64,000 nucleotides of DNA from Algibacter lectus. GTDB lineage: Bacteria > Bacteroidota > Bacteroidia > Flavobacteriales > Flavobacteriaceae. The notes below the pieces were generated by a model. It saw only the letters and a list, made by a program, of their open reading frames with translations, had not been told where the DNA came from and ran no database searches. Of the stretch, positions 1-8,514 are shown piece after piece. A program made the position numbers and the translations under genes. The stretch is from positions 434,001-498,000 of the forward strand of contig NZ_FOLN01000002.1 of assembly GCF_900112395.1 (NCBI RefSeq), read 5' to 3'. Positions within the stretch are counted from its first letter, which is position 1. Every line of letters starts with the position of its first letter.

Positions 1-249
1 AACACTCCCTATTTGAAGTAATTCTAAAGCTTCACGCTCGGAACCTAATTGGCCATCAGGAAAAATTTTAATTTGTATTTTTCCGCCAGATTTCGCGTTT
101 AATGCCTTTTGAAATTCTAAAATCCCTTTGTGAACGGGATGTGTTTGCGGTAATGTATGTGCCAAATACATCATTTTAATATCGTCGTCTTTTTTGCAAC
201 TCTGCATAACGAACAAAATTAAAAAGGCACATAATATTCTATTCATCAT
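1..249 (-). CDS. TRAP transporter substrate-binding lipoprotein (DctP type), C-terminus cut by window edge
   Basis: The reverse strand reads 83 codons from an ATG at 249 (a second ATG follows at 246) with no stop before the window edge. The N-terminus is a lipoprotein signal with lipobox cysteine 18 (VMQSCKKDDD). It continues with the typical DctP opening: AHTLPQTHPVHKG, a FPDGQLGSEREALE segment and LLQIGSV. In this family these residues start the first lobe of the periplasmic binding protein that feeds a TRAP permease. It lies 28 bp downstream of uxaC in the same direction, so a hexuronate is the likely ligand. The permease genes would be to the left of the window. The family is clear from the motif; the substrate is inferred from context only. 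Confidence 0.85.
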   Translation of the reverse strand, partial: MMNRILCAFLILFVMQSCKKDDDIKMMYLAHTLPQTHPVHKGILEFQKALNAKSGGKIQIKIFPDGQLGSEREALELLQIGSV

Positions 250-277
250 TCTTATTTAGTTTAGTTTAGTGTTTGGT

Positions 278-1693
278 CTAGTCGTTGAATTTAAAATATT
301 TCACAGCATTAAAATAGCAAATGTTTTGAATTATTTTTCCTATAAATTCTAAATCATTTGGAACAAGTCCATTTTTAACATCTTCTGCCATAAGGTTACA
401 TAAAATACGTCTAAAATACTCATGCCTAGGGAATGATAAAAAGCTACGGCTATCGGTTAGCATACCAATAAAGCGACTTAATAAGCCCATATTAGACAGC
501 GTATTTAATTGTTTTTCCATGCCGTCTTTTTGATCTAAAAACCACCAACCAGAGCCCCATTGCATTTTACCTGGCGTATCAGCACTTTGAAAATTCCCCA
601 TCATGGTAGCGAATACTTCGTTTTGCGATGGATTTAAATTATAAGTGATGGTTTTTGCTAATTGATTGGTAGATTCTAAAGCTTTAAACAATTTAGACAT
701 AAATTCTGCTACCGGAAAATCTCCAATAGAATCGCAACCAGCATCTAGACCAATTTCTGCCTCTAGCCTAGTATTATTATTTCTAAGTGATCCTAAATGA
801 TATTGCTGTGCCCAATCGAATTCGTGATATTTTTTTCCTAAATACAGAAATAAAAATGAACGATAAGTTGTGATTTCTGAAGTTGAAAGTATTTCTCCTT
901 TTAATTTTTTATCGAAAATTAAAGCAACATCTTCTTCAGTAAAATCTACAATATCGAGATGTTCTCCTAGTCCAAAATCTGATAATTTACAGCCTAAACT
1001 ATCAAAATAAGCAATACGCTGATCTATCGCTTTTAAAAAAGCATCAAAAGAATTAATAGTAATTCCTGAAGCATCTCCTAAACGAATTAAATATTTAGAA
1101 AAACTTGGCTTTCCTATCCAAAATAAATTATCCGATCTAAACGTTGGTAATACTTTGGTATAAAAATCACCTTCTGCAATTTTTTTATGATCCATTAAAT
1201 CATCAGCAGGATCGTCCGTAGTACAAACTACTTCCACCTTCATATCTTCTAAAAGTTGTGCAGGTGTTTTATGCTCTAAAATACTATTCGCTTTCTCATA
1301 AATAGCATCAGCTGTACTTGGTTGTAGAATATCATCGATATCAAAATAACGTTTTAATTCCAGCTGAGTCCAGTGAAACAAAGGGTTTCTTAAAGTATAA
1401 GGCACTGTTTCTGCCCAGCTTAAAAACTTATCTTTTAGCGATGCCGCACCGGTAATATTAAACTCTTCAATACCATTAGCACGCATGCCGCGCCATTTAT
1501 AGTGATCGCCTTTTAACCAAACCTCCGTTATGTTTTTAACCGGTTTATTATCGGCAATTTGCTTAGCCGATAAATGGTTATGATAATCTATAATTGGTAA
1601 ATCTTTAGCGTACTGATGGTACAATGTTTCAGCTATATCAGACTGCAACAAGAAATTATCAGTTATAAAGTTTTTTGAATTTATAGTACTCAT
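278..1693 (-). CDS. uxaC: Glucuronate/uronate isomerase
   Basis: 471 residues, the usual length for UxaC. The enzyme converts D-glucuronate to D-fructuronate (and galacturonate to tagaturonate) in the cytoplasm. Recognisable segments are the metal-binding DYHNHLSAKQIAD near residue 36, TEVWLKGDHYKWRGMRANG around 57-75, WTQLELKRYF, the central HLGSLRNNN and the C-terminal GMLTDSRSFLSFPRHEYFRR. The start (ATG at 1693) is 2 bp beyond the uxuA stop, so the two are translationally close. It is the third gene of the hexuronate operon (SDR, uxuA, uxaC, dctP). Nothing looks broken. Confidence 0.96.
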   Translation of the reverse strand: MSTINSKNFITDNFLLQSDIAETLYHQYAKDLPIIDYHNHLSAKQIADNKPVKNITEVWLKGDHYKWRGMRANGIEEFNITGAASLKDKFLSWAETVPYTLRNPLFHWTQLELKRYFDIDDILQPSTADAIYEKANSILEHKTPAQLLEDMKVEVVCTTDDPADDLMDHKKIAEGDFYTKVLPTFRSDNLFWIGKPSFSKYLIRLGDASGITINSFDAFLKAIDQRIAYFDSLGCKLSDFGLGEHLDIVDFTEEDVALIFDKKLKGEILSTSEITTYRSFLFLYLGKKYHEFDWAQQYHLGSLRNNNTRLEAEIGLDAGCDSIGDFPVAEFMSKLFKALESTNQLAKTITYNLNPSQNEVFATMMGNFQSADTPGKMQWGSGWWFLDQKDGMEKQLNTLSNMGLLSRFIGMLTDSRSFLSFPRHEYFRRILCNLMAEDVKNGLVPNDLEFIGKIIQNICYFNAVKYFKFND

Positions 1694-1695
1694 AA

Positions 1696-2871
1696 TTATA
1701 TGCTTTTCGAAATTCCAAACTCCAGTCCTCTTAACTCTGCTAAACCACGCAATCTTCCAATTCCAGAATAACCTGGGTTTGTTTTCTTATGTAAATCATC
1801 TAACATTTGATGTCCATGATCAGGACGCACAGGAATTAAAGCATCTTTCATACCTGCAGCTATACGTCTTCTTTCTTCTAAAACAACCGCTTTCATTACG
1901 CTATACATATCAACATCACCTTCTAAGTGGTTGGCCTCGTAAAAGTTTCCTTTTTCATCACGTTGCGTACTTCTAAAGTGTAAAAAGTGTACACGATCGG
2001 CAAAACGCTCGAATATTTGAACCAAATCATTATCTGCTCGAACCCCTAAAGAACCCGTACAGAATGTAATTCCGTTAGATCGATCTGGTACTTGCGCAAA
2101 TAAATAAGCATAATCTTCCTCTGTACTCACAACTCTAGGCAAGCCTAAAATAGCGTAAGGTGGATCGTCTGGATGAATACACATTAACACCTCATTTTGT
2201 GAAGCTACAGGAATAATTTCTTTTAAAAATGCGGCTAAGTTTTCTCTTAATTTTTGCGCATCAATATCAGCATAAGTATCTAATATCGTTTGAAACTGCT
2301 CTAAAGTATACCCTTCTTCTGCTCCTGGTAAGCCTGCAATAATATTATTAATTAATTGCGTTTTATCTTCTTCGGAAAGGTTTTCGGCGTAAACTTTAGC
2401 TTCGGCTTGTAATTCTGAAGAGTAATCGTTTTCTGCACCCGGACGTTTTAATAAAAACAGCTCGAAAGCAGCAAAAGCAACCACATCAAATCGAAGGGCT
2501 TTAGAACCATCTTCAACTTCAAATCCTAAATCGGTACGTGTCCAATCTAAAACAGGCATAAAATTATAACATACAATATGGATACCACAAACTGCTAAAT
2601 TCTTAATGCTGGTTTTATAATTTTCAATATACTCTTGAAAATTTCCTGAACGTGTTTTAATAGTTTCGTGAACAGGTACACTTTCTACAACACTCCAAGT
2701 AAGACCCGTATTTTCAATAGTATCTTTTCTTTTTTGAATTTCTTCTACAGTCCACACTTGTCCGTTAGGAATATGGTGTAATGCAGAAACAATACCTGTT
2801 GCTCCTGCTTGCTTTATATCGGATAACGATACGGGATCATTCGGCCCGTACCAACGCCATGTTTGTTCCAT
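1696..2871 (-). CDS. uxuA: Mannonate dehydratase
   Basis: 391 residues, close to the roughly 390-residue family length. UxuA dehydrates D-mannonate to 2-keto-3-deoxygluconate in a TIM-barrel metalloenzyme. Diagnostic stretches are the N-terminal [24 protein letters not shown], the CIHPDDPP metal/substrate loop near residue 231, the HFLHFRST segment and the C-terminal [11 protein letters not shown]. It sits between the SDR oxidoreductase and uxaC on the same strand, giving the order of the pathway: isomerase, reductase, dehydratase. The ATG at 2871 starts exactly at the conserved N-terminus. Confidence 0.96.
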   Translation of the reverse strand: MEQTWRWYGPNDPVSLSDIKQAGATGIVSALHHIPNGQVWTVEEIQKRKDTIENTGLTWSVVESVPVHETIKTRSGNFQEYIENYKTSIKNLAVCGIHIVCYNFMPVLDWTRTDLGFEVEDGSKALRFDVVAFAAFELFLLKRPGAENDYSSELQAEAKVYAENLSEEDKTQLINNIIAGLPGAEEGYTLEQFQTILDTYADIDAQKLRENLAAFLKEIIPVASQNEVLMCIHPDDPPYAILGLPRVVSTEEDYAYLFAQVPDRSNGITFCTGSLGVRADNDLVQIFERFADRVHFLHFRSTQRDEKGNFYEANHLEGDVDMYSVMKAVVLEERRRIAAGMKDALIPVRPDHGHQMLDDLHKKTNPGYSGIGRLRGLAELRGLEFGISKSI

Positions 2872-2929
2872 AATTTTTAATATTTTATTATAAACTTACA
2901 AGATTAACACCTTGCAGAATTTGATTTAT

Positions 2930-3757
2930 TTAAACACCACTATAAGCGCTAAAACCACCATCAATAGGGATTACTACACCTGTTACAAATGATGCGCCTT
3001 CGCCACATAACCATAAAGTTGTACCTACTAAATCTTCTGGTTCACCAAATTTACCCATTGGTGTTTGCTCTATAATTTGATTACCACGTGCTGTTAAACT
3101 ACCATCGCTTTCGGTAAGTAAACTTCTATTTTGATCGGTTAAAAAGAAACCTGGTGCTAATGCATTTACACGAATTCCAACTTTAGAAAAGTGTACCGCT
3201 AACCATTGTGTAAAGTTTGATACAGCAGCTTTTGCACCACTATATGCAGGTATTTTAGTTAAAGGTGTAAAAGCATTCATAGATGAAATATTTAAAATAC
3301 TACACCCTTTTTTACCTACCATATCTTTAGCAAAAACTTGAGTTGGTAATAAAGTCCCTAAAAAGTTTAAATCGAATACAAACTTAATACCTGTAGGATC
3401 TAAATCGAAAAAGGTTTTAAAACCTTCTGCTTTATTTTCTAAATCTGCTTCAGCAAAATGAGGATTAGAAGTTGTTCCTAATGGGTGATTCCCTCCTGCT
3501 CCGTTTATCAAAATATCGCAAGCACCTAATTTAGCATTCACAATATCTTTAGCTTCTTGCAACGATTCTTTTTCTAAAACATTGGCAGCAACACCAATTG
3601 CTACACCGCCAGCGGCATTAATTTCGTTTGCAATAATATCTGCGGCTTCTTTACGCAAATCTAGAACGGCAATTTTATGACCTTCTTTTGCTAATGCTTT
3701 GGCTAATGCGCCACAAATAACGCCTCCTGCTCCTGTTAAAACAATTACTTTACTCAT
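2930..3757 (-). CDS. SDR-family oxidoreductase, probable D-mannonate oxidoreductase (fructuronate reductase)
   Basis: 275 residues when started at the ATG at 3757. The open frame runs 29 codons further upstream, but that extension crosses the promoter and an operator, so I reject it. It has a Rossmann SDR fold: an N-terminal cofactor loop TGAGGVICGALA in place of the usual TGxxxGxG, the NGAGGNHPLG segment, catalytic Ser in NISSMNAF and the YSGAK pair (YxxxK). The C-terminus IPIDGGFSAYSGV is typical. SDR enzymes linked to uxuA often replace UxuB and reduce fructuronate to mannonate. The role here rests on that context rather than on the sequence alone. First gene of the operon. Confidence 0.85.
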   Translation of the reverse strand: MSKVIVLTGAGGVICGALAKALAKEGHKIAVLDLRKEAADIIANEINAAGGVAIGVAANVLEKESLQEAKDIVNAKLGACDILINGAGGNHPLGTTSNPHFAEADLENKAEGFKTFFDLDPTGIKFVFDLNFLGTLLPTQVFAKDMVGKKGCSILNISSMNAFTPLTKIPAYSGAKAAVSNFTQWLAVHFSKVGIRVNALAPGFFLTDQNRSLLTESDGSLTARGNQIIEQTPMGKFGEPEDLVGTTLWLCGEGASFVTGVVIPIDGGFSAYSGV

Positions 3758-3796
3758 AGTTTTGATAGTTGAATTTTTCTTTAATTTTGCGTTTTC

Positions 3797-3842
3797 GTGT
3801 ACGCACACACAAATGTAACGAAAAAAAATAGTGTGCGCACAC
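3797..3842 (-). promoter_or_regulatory. Hexuronate operon promoter with two LacI-type operators
   Basis: The minus strand carries a -7 element TACATTTG (3810-3817). It is flanked by GTGTGCGCACAC (3831-3842, a perfect 12-bp palindrome with central CG) and a near-copy GTGTACGCACAC on the plus strand (3797-3808). The two sites are 34 bp apart, about three helical turns. One overlaps the -33 region and the other the expected start of transcription. A divergent LacI-family gene begins 96 bp away, which makes this the obvious operator pair. Confidence 0.75.
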
Positions 3843-3937
3843 AAAAAATAAAAAATATTAACTAAATTGCTTGAAATTAAAGTTATACATTTCAGTTTCT
3901 AATTGCTTCGTATAAAGTTAAACGTGACCTATTTAAG

Positions 3938-5014
3938 ATGATTACAATAAAAGATATAGCAAAAGAAGCCCAAGTTTCTGAAGGTACCGTAGATCGCGTT
4001 ATCCACAATCGCGGTGGTGTGTCTAAAAAAACAGAATTAAAGATTAGAGAAATTCTAGATCGGCATAACTTTAGTGTAAATCCTATTGCGAGTGCGCTTG
4101 CCATGAAAAATAAGCACACTATTGCAACGTTAATGCCTAAACATAATGCTGACGATTTATTTTGGAAATCGCCACATATGGGTGTTTTAAAAGCAGCCGA
4201 TGATTTAAAAACGTTTGGTATTCAGGTTAACAATTTCACCTTTAACCAATACGATGCACACTCCTATTTCGAAACTTTTAAAACTTTATTAGAATCGGAA
4301 CCTACGGCAGTAATTATGGTGCCAAACTTTTCGAAAGAAACCAAAAAGATAGTAGCACTTTTGGAAGATAAAAACATTCCTTATTTATTTTTAAACATTG
4401 ATATTGATGGCTTTAAAAACATGGCTTTTGTTGGTCAAGACTCATACAATGCTGGATATATTGCTGGAAAATTAATGCATTTTAGTAGTCCGAATGCTGA
4501 AACTTTTTTAATTCTACAGGCACGACATAACATATTAAAAAACAACGCGGTATCGAACCGAATAAAAGGCTTTAATGATTATTTTTTAAAAAACAATGTG
4601 AGCTCTAAAAGCCAAACATTAAAGTTGGAAAGCTTAGATAACACGGTAGAAACTAAAGAAAAAATAAACAGTTATTTAATTGAAAACCCTGAAATTAAAG
4701 GCATTTTTGTGCCTTCGAGTAGGATTTATATTATTGTAGATTGTATTGAAAATAAAACTTTAGAAAACATTAAACTGATTGGTTTTGATAATACACCACA
4801 AAATATAGAATGCTTATTAAACGACTCAGTGTCTTTTTTAATATCGCAAAAGCCATTCGATCAAGGCTATGAAGCTGTGCGTATATTAACCGATTATTTG
4901 GTTCAAAATAAAGCACCAAATTCTAAAACATTTTTACCTATCGATATTCTTATAAAAGAAAATGTAAAATATAACGAACGTAGTGAATATATGTTTGAAA
5001 GTGAGCAGAGTTAA
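3938..5014 (+). CDS. LacI-family transcriptional regulator
   Basis: 358 residues. The N-terminal helix-turn-helix (ITIKDIAKEAQVSEGTVDRVIHNRGGVS) is LacI-like, with the hinge helix around NPIASALAMKNKH. Residues from about 58 onward form a periplasmic-binding-protein-like ligand domain (GVLKAADDL, FVGQDSYNAGYIAGKLM, GFDNTPQN, SFLISQKPFDQGYEAV). It is divergent from the hexuronate operon and the palindromes between them are the likely binding sites, so I infer repression relieved by a hexuronate or pathway intermediate. A weak promoter (TTG near 3867, TACATTTC at 3886-3893) precedes it. Confidence 0.9.
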   Translation: MITIKDIAKEAQVSEGTVDRVIHNRGGVSKKTELKIREILDRHNFSVNPIASALAMKNKHTIATLMPKHNADDLFWKSPHMGVLKAADDLKTFGIQVNNFTFNQYDAHSYFETFKTLLESEPTAVIMVPNFSKETKKIVALLEDKNIPYLFLNIDIDGFKNMAFVGQDSYNAGYIAGKLMHFSSPNAETFLILQARHNILKNNAVSNRIKGFNDYFLKNNVSSKSQTLKLESLDNTVETKEKINSYLIENPEIKGIFVPSSRIYIIVDCIENKTLENIKLIGFDNTPQNIECLLNDSVSFLISQKPFDQGYEAVRILTDYLVQNKAPNSKTFLPIDILIKENVKYNERSEYMFESEQS

Positions 5015-5016
5015 AA

Positions 5017-5169
5017 CTAACTTTTCTCCTCTTTCGAACGTTTTATAATTTCCTTTAATCGCTCTTTTCTTAAAGCAATTTCGGCTTTTTTCTTATTCTT
5101 CTTTTGATCCATTAACCTAGAATGCTTTGCTTTGTTTTTCGTGTTTTTATCACGCCCTGTTTTTCCCAT
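5017..5169 (-). CDS. Small lysine-rich protein of unknown function
   Basis: A 50-residue frame from an ATG at 5169 to a TAG at 5017-5019. It opens MGKTGRDKNTKNKAKHSRLM, and about half of its residues are K, R, D or E. No cysteine, signal peptide or membrane segment is present, and a helix of heptad-like KKKAEIALRKERLKEII is plausible. It sits 5 bp downstream of mscL on the same strand, so it may be co-transcribed. I do not recognise a named family. Clean start and stop and coding-like composition argue for a real gene. Confidence 0.6.
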   Translation of the reverse strand: MGKTGRDKNTKNKAKHSRLMDQKKNKKKAEIALRKERLKEIIKRSKEEKS

Positions 5170-5173
5170 GATG

Positions 5174-5620
5174 CTACTTAGATTTCAGTAATTTATTTTG
5201 CTCTTCCATTAAATCGGTAAGGCGTGCTAATAATTCAATATCTTTAGGTGTTGTAACCGTTTTATCTTCAGAGTCTTGTGCTTTATTTCTTAATCTATTC
5301 ATAAACTTCACCACGATAAAGATAGTAAAACCAATAATTAAAAAATCGATTAAAGCTTCACCTAACGCGCCATAACCAATAGCAACCTCATCGGTTAAAA
5401 TTTCTCCTGAAGCATTAAGAACAGCATCTTTAAGGATAAGGCGCTGATCTTTAAAGTTAACACCGCTAGTTAATAAAGTTAATGGAGGCAAAATTACTTT
5501 TTTCGCTAAAACATCGATTACCTTGTTAAAAGCAGCACCAATTATAATACCGACTGCCATGTCCATCATGTTACCTTTTACGGCAAACTCTTTAAATTCT
5601 TTAAATAACTTCATACCCAT
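5174..5620 (-). CDS. mscL: Large-conductance mechanosensitive channel
   Basis: 148 residues, normal for MscL. It forms the inner-membrane pentamer that opens under osmotic downshock. The N-terminal amphipathic helix and TM1 (FKEFAVKGNMMDMAVGIIIGAAF) with the conserved pore glycines are present. TM2 follows (ALIDFLIIGFTIFIVVKFMNRL), and then a charged C-terminal helix (IELLARLTDLMEEQNKLL). Two candidate ATGs (codons 1 and 3) are both compatible; the difference is two residues. Confidence 0.97.
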   Translation of the reverse strand: MGMKLFKEFKEFAVKGNMMDMAVGIIIGAAFNKVIDVLAKKVILPPLTLLTSGVNFKDQRLILKDAVLNASGEILTDEVAIGYGALGEALIDFLIIGFTIFIVVKFMNRLRNKAQDSEDKTVTTPKDIELLARLTDLMEEQNKLLKSK

Positions 5621-5798
5621 ATTAAATTTTTATGCAAAGATATTAGTTTGAATTTTTAATTTTCCTCGCTTTTAGAATTAAAGCAGAGAAATAGTAGTTA
5701 ATTACGATATACATCCCATTATAACCTTAAACAAGCATAAATACAAATATTACCATATTAAGGAATAAAATCAAATATTCTATTTTAAAGGAATATAT

Positions 5799-5829
5799 TT
5801 TGAAGTAAACAAGAAAAGTAATACATTTG
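5799..5829 (+). promoter_or_regulatory. Promoter of the satD-DUF3307 pair
   Basis: TTTG (5799-5802), a 19-bp spacer, then TACATTTG (5822-5829) match the Bacteroidetes -33/-7 consensus exactly. The SatD start codon is about 20 bp downstream of the -7 element, so the leader is very short. Confidence 0.7.
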
Positions 5830-5849
5830 ATGAAGAAGCCCATAATAAA

Positions 5850-6449
5850 ATGACTAGCATAATAACCGGAGATATTATTAACTCGAAATCGAGCGAACCA
5901 AAAAAATGGTTAGATGCTCTTAAGGAGGTTTTAAACCAATATGGCCGTCAACCCAAGCAATGGGATGTTTTTAGAGGAGATAGCTTTCAATTAGAAACAG
6001 CTCCAGAAGACGCTTTAAAAGCAGCCGTTTTAATAAAATCGAGTATTAAACAATTCAAAAATATTGATGTTAGAATTGCCATAGGTATTGGCGAAAAAAC
6101 CTATACATCGGACAAAATAACAGAATCTAACGGCACCGCTTTTATAAATTCTGGAGAATGTTTTGATGATTTAAAGAAAACAACTCTAGCCATTAAATCG
6201 CCTTTTAAACAGTTTGATTTACAAACCAATATTATGTTCGAATTGGCTTTACTGACTATAAACAGCTGGACTACAACCTCAGCAAAACTTATAAAAACGG
6301 CTCTAGAAAACCCAGAACTTACTCAAGTAGAGCTTGCCAACCATTTTGAAACCACACAAAGTAATATTAGTAAAGGCCTTAAACGTGGTGGTTTTGACGA
6401 AATTTCTAAACTATTAAACTACTATAACGCACAAGTAAAAACACTATGA
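5850..6449 (+). CDS. SatD-family protein
   Basis: 199 residues. The N-terminus (SIITGDIINSKSS...WDVFRGDSFQLE) is the SatD-family signature, first named from a streptococcal acid-tolerance locus; its biochemical activity is not established to my knowledge. A C-terminal helix-turn-helix (LTQVELANHFETTQSNISKGLKRGG, residues about 152-176) suggests a DNA-binding or regulatory role. The stop codon overlaps the start of the DUF3307 gene by 4 bp (ATGA), a coupled pair often seen in Bacteroidetes. Confidence 0.85.
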   Translation: MTSIITGDIINSKSSEPKKWLDALKEVLNQYGRQPKQWDVFRGDSFQLETAPEDALKAAVLIKSSIKQFKNIDVRIAIGIGEKTYTSDKITESNGTAFINSGECFDDLKKTTLAIKSPFKQFDLQTNIMFELALLTINSWTTTSAKLIKTALENPELTQVELANHFETTQSNISKGLKRGGFDEISKLLNYYNAQVKTL

Positions 6450-7165
6450 TTATACTTTTTATAAAACTCATACTTGCTCATTTCATAGGTGATTTTCTAT
6501 TACAACCTCAAAAATGGGTTACACATAAAGAATCTAAAAAGCATAAGTCTAAATATCTATATTATCATATTTTAGTACATTTTGCAGCTTTACTTGTGGT
6601 GCTTCAATTTAACTTTGAGTATTGGCTGGCGTTTGTGTCAATTATATTATCTCACTACATTATAGATCTTATTAAGCTAAGGCTGAAAACAAAATCTAAC
6701 GGACGCCTGTTATTTGGTTTAGATCAATTAGCACATTTAATAGTGATAGCTATTGTTGTTAGTATTTATCAACCTTACGAGCTAAACATAAACTCACTTT
6801 ACAATCCTAAATTCTTATTATTTATTACTGCACTTTTAGGTGTTACCGTGGTTTCATCTATCATTATGAAAACTGTAATTTCTAAGTGGTATTTTAAAGA
6901 AAACAACAGTAATCTATCTTTAGAAAATGCTGGTGCTTTTATTGGTATTCTTGAGCGTTTGTTTGTATTTGCATTAATTATAACACAACATTGGGAGGGT
7001 ATTGGTTTTATAATTGCAGCAAAATCGGTGTTGCGTTTTAGCGATTTATCTAAAGCTAAAGACCGTAAGCTTACCGAATACATCTTAATAGGAACTCTGT
7101 TAAGCTTCGGTTTAGCTGTTATTTTTGGAGTAACTTACGAGTATGTATTATCACTTATTCAATAA
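6446..7165 (+). CDS. DUF3307 membrane protein
   Basis: 239 residues, with roughly six to seven hydrophobic segments. The N-terminal KLILAHFIGDFLLQPQKWVTHKESKK motif, with conserved His, Asp and Gln in the first helix, is typical of DUF3307. Further membrane segments are seen around SIILSHYIIDLIKL, FLLFITALLGVTVV and the C-terminus. The function is unknown. It is translationally coupled to the SatD gene (4-bp overlap) and its 3' end overlaps the convergent DUF4625 gene by 11 bp. Confidence 0.85.
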   Translation: MIILFIKLILAHFIGDFLLQPQKWVTHKESKKHKSKYLYYHILVHFAALLVVLQFNFEYWLAFVSIILSHYIIDLIKLRLKTKSNGRLLFGLDQLAHLIVIAIVVSIYQPYELNINSLYNPKFLLFITALLGVTVVSSIIMKTVISKWYFKENNSNLSLENAGAFIGILERLFVFALIITQHWEGIGFIIAAKSVLRFSDLSKAKDRKLTEYILIGTLLSFGLAVIFGVTYEYVLSLIQ

Positions 7166-7637
7166 TTTTAATATCTATAGACGTTCTAGCTTGCCAACCT
7201 GTTAAATCTGTTACCGAGTAAGCGCAGTGATAATCGCCTGTATCAATATCATCAGGGATGGTTAAACTAATATTTATTTCATAAGAAGTTAAACCTTCTT
7301 CTATAGTAAAATTTTCGACGTAGATAAATGGATTAACTGCTGCTTTCACATCTCCCAAATCGCAAGTTTCTTCTTGATCGTCGTGCGTATGGTGGTCAAA
7401 ATTATGATGAATATCCAAACTATAAGCAGCCAAGGCTAAATTATCGGTAACCATTGCTTTAAACGTATAGGTTTCGCCTTTTACAAGTTCTGTGCAGGCC
7501 TGTGGAAACCCTTCGGTGTAATTAATACTTATTGTTGGTTTTTCTTCATCTTTATTTGCACTATCATCTACGGAGCAGGATGCTAATATTAAAACAAACA
7601 ATATGCTTAGGTAATTATATTTTGATATAAATTTCAT
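7155..7637 (-). CDS. DUF4625-type lipoprotein, His-rich
   Basis: 160 residues. A lipoprotein signal (LFVLILASCSVDDSANKDEE) is followed at once by acidic residues, the pattern that in Bacteroidetes tends to send lipoproteins to the cell surface. The single DUF4625-like beta domain contains the cluster HHNFDHHTHDD (around residues 79-89) and ends in a typical IPDDIDTGDYHCAYSVTDLTGW strand. It is the last gene of the metal-uptake operon and resembles each half of the upstream lipoprotein. The His/Asp cluster suggests metal binding; this is inference. Confidence 0.75.
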   Translation of the reverse strand: MKFISKYNYLSILFVLILASCSVDDSANKDEEKPTISINYTEGFPQACTELVKGETYTFKAMVTDNLALAAYSLDIHHNFDHHTHDDQEETCDLGDVKAAVNPFIYVENFTIEEGLTSYEINISLTIPDDIDTGDYHCAYSVTDLTGWQARTSIDIKIIE

Positions 7638-7693
7638 TTTATTGGTTTTAAAAACCGCATAGCACCATGAGCTGCTATGCGGAATAATTGTAT

Positions 7694-8482
7694 TTATTCT
7701 ACTGTAATATCTATATGAGATTCGTATGTTTTTGTGTTCCCTTCTTCATCTTCAACAACAAAGCTTAAATGATATTCTCCAGCTGGTGCTGTAGCAGGAA
7801 CATCAAAATGCTCATGGAATTCTATTTCAGTTTCTTCATGGTAACCATCTAAAAACTCTTCTTCATAATCCCATTCTACTTCACCTTCACCTACAGTAAC
7901 GCCATGAGCATGAAAATCAACTGTAATATTATGGATGCCATTTACTGCATTAATCATAAATTCTACATGAAAATCGTTACCTCGTACCACTGTAGAATCG
8001 ATAGACGCCTCACTTATAGTAATGCTATCTAAAATTTGAAGATCGCCTTCAATCTCTGTGCTATTACCTTGTGTATCAACAACCGTTAATTCTACATGGT
8101 ATTCTCCAACAGGAATATTATTTGGGATATCTACATGCTCATGAAATGTAGGATTGATCACTAAATAATTAGCATCTGTAAATACTTGTTCAAAATCCCA
8201 ATCTACCTCATCCTCACCTGGAGTTAAATCGTGAGCATGAATAGAAAGCGTAATACTACTTACTACGGCTTCGGCAGAAATAACAGCTTCTAGATGAATA
8301 TCTGAACCTTTATAAGCTACTAAATCTGTAGAATGTGTAGAACCTTCGCCATACTCAAAACTAGAGATAACAGGAGCATCTAGTGTTTCAGTATCATCGC
8401 TACTACACGAGTTTAATAGCAGTCCGAAAATAGCTGTAACGGCTAATACTTTAAAATTTGTTTTCATAATTGTTGTTTTCAT
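7694..8482 (-). CDS. Tandem-DUF4625 lipoprotein, His-rich
   Basis: 262 residues from the first ATG (8482); the ATG at 8467 (MKTNFKVLAV) gives a more normal signal peptide. The lipobox is LLLNSCSSDDTE. Two homologous DUF4625 domains follow. The first carries SIHAHDLTPGEDEVDWDFE and HEHVDIP; the second DFHAHGVTVGEGEVEWDYE and HEHFDVP. They are clearly an internal duplication. Each half has HxH and HEH pairs suited to metal binding. It is placed directly between the TonB receptor and a single-domain paralogue, so a surface metal-capture role is likely. Confidence 0.78.
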   Translation of the reverse strand: MKTTIMKTNFKVLAVTAIFGLLLNSCSSDDTETLDAPVISSFEYGEGSTHSTDLVAYKGSDIHLEAVISAEAVVSSITLSIHAHDLTPGEDEVDWDFEQVFTDANYLVINPTFHEHVDIPNNIPVGEYHVELTVVDTQGNSTEIEGDLQILDSITISEASIDSTVVRGNDFHVEFMINAVNGIHNITVDFHAHGVTVGEGEVEWDYEEEFLDGYHEETEIEFHEHFDVPATAPAGEYHLSFVVEDEEGNTKTYESHIDITVE

Positions 8483-8514
8483 TTGTTTGTTTTTAATAAT
8501 TAATTTGAATTTAT

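Noticed and set aside
1779-1976. Plus-strand open frame opposite uxuA
   Set aside because: Low-complexity translation antisense to a well-conserved enzyme; no ribosome-binding context or similarity.
3758-3844. Upstream extension of the first SDR gene
   Set aside because: It covers the promoter and both LacI-type operators; MSKVIVLTGAGG at 3757 is the normal SDR start.
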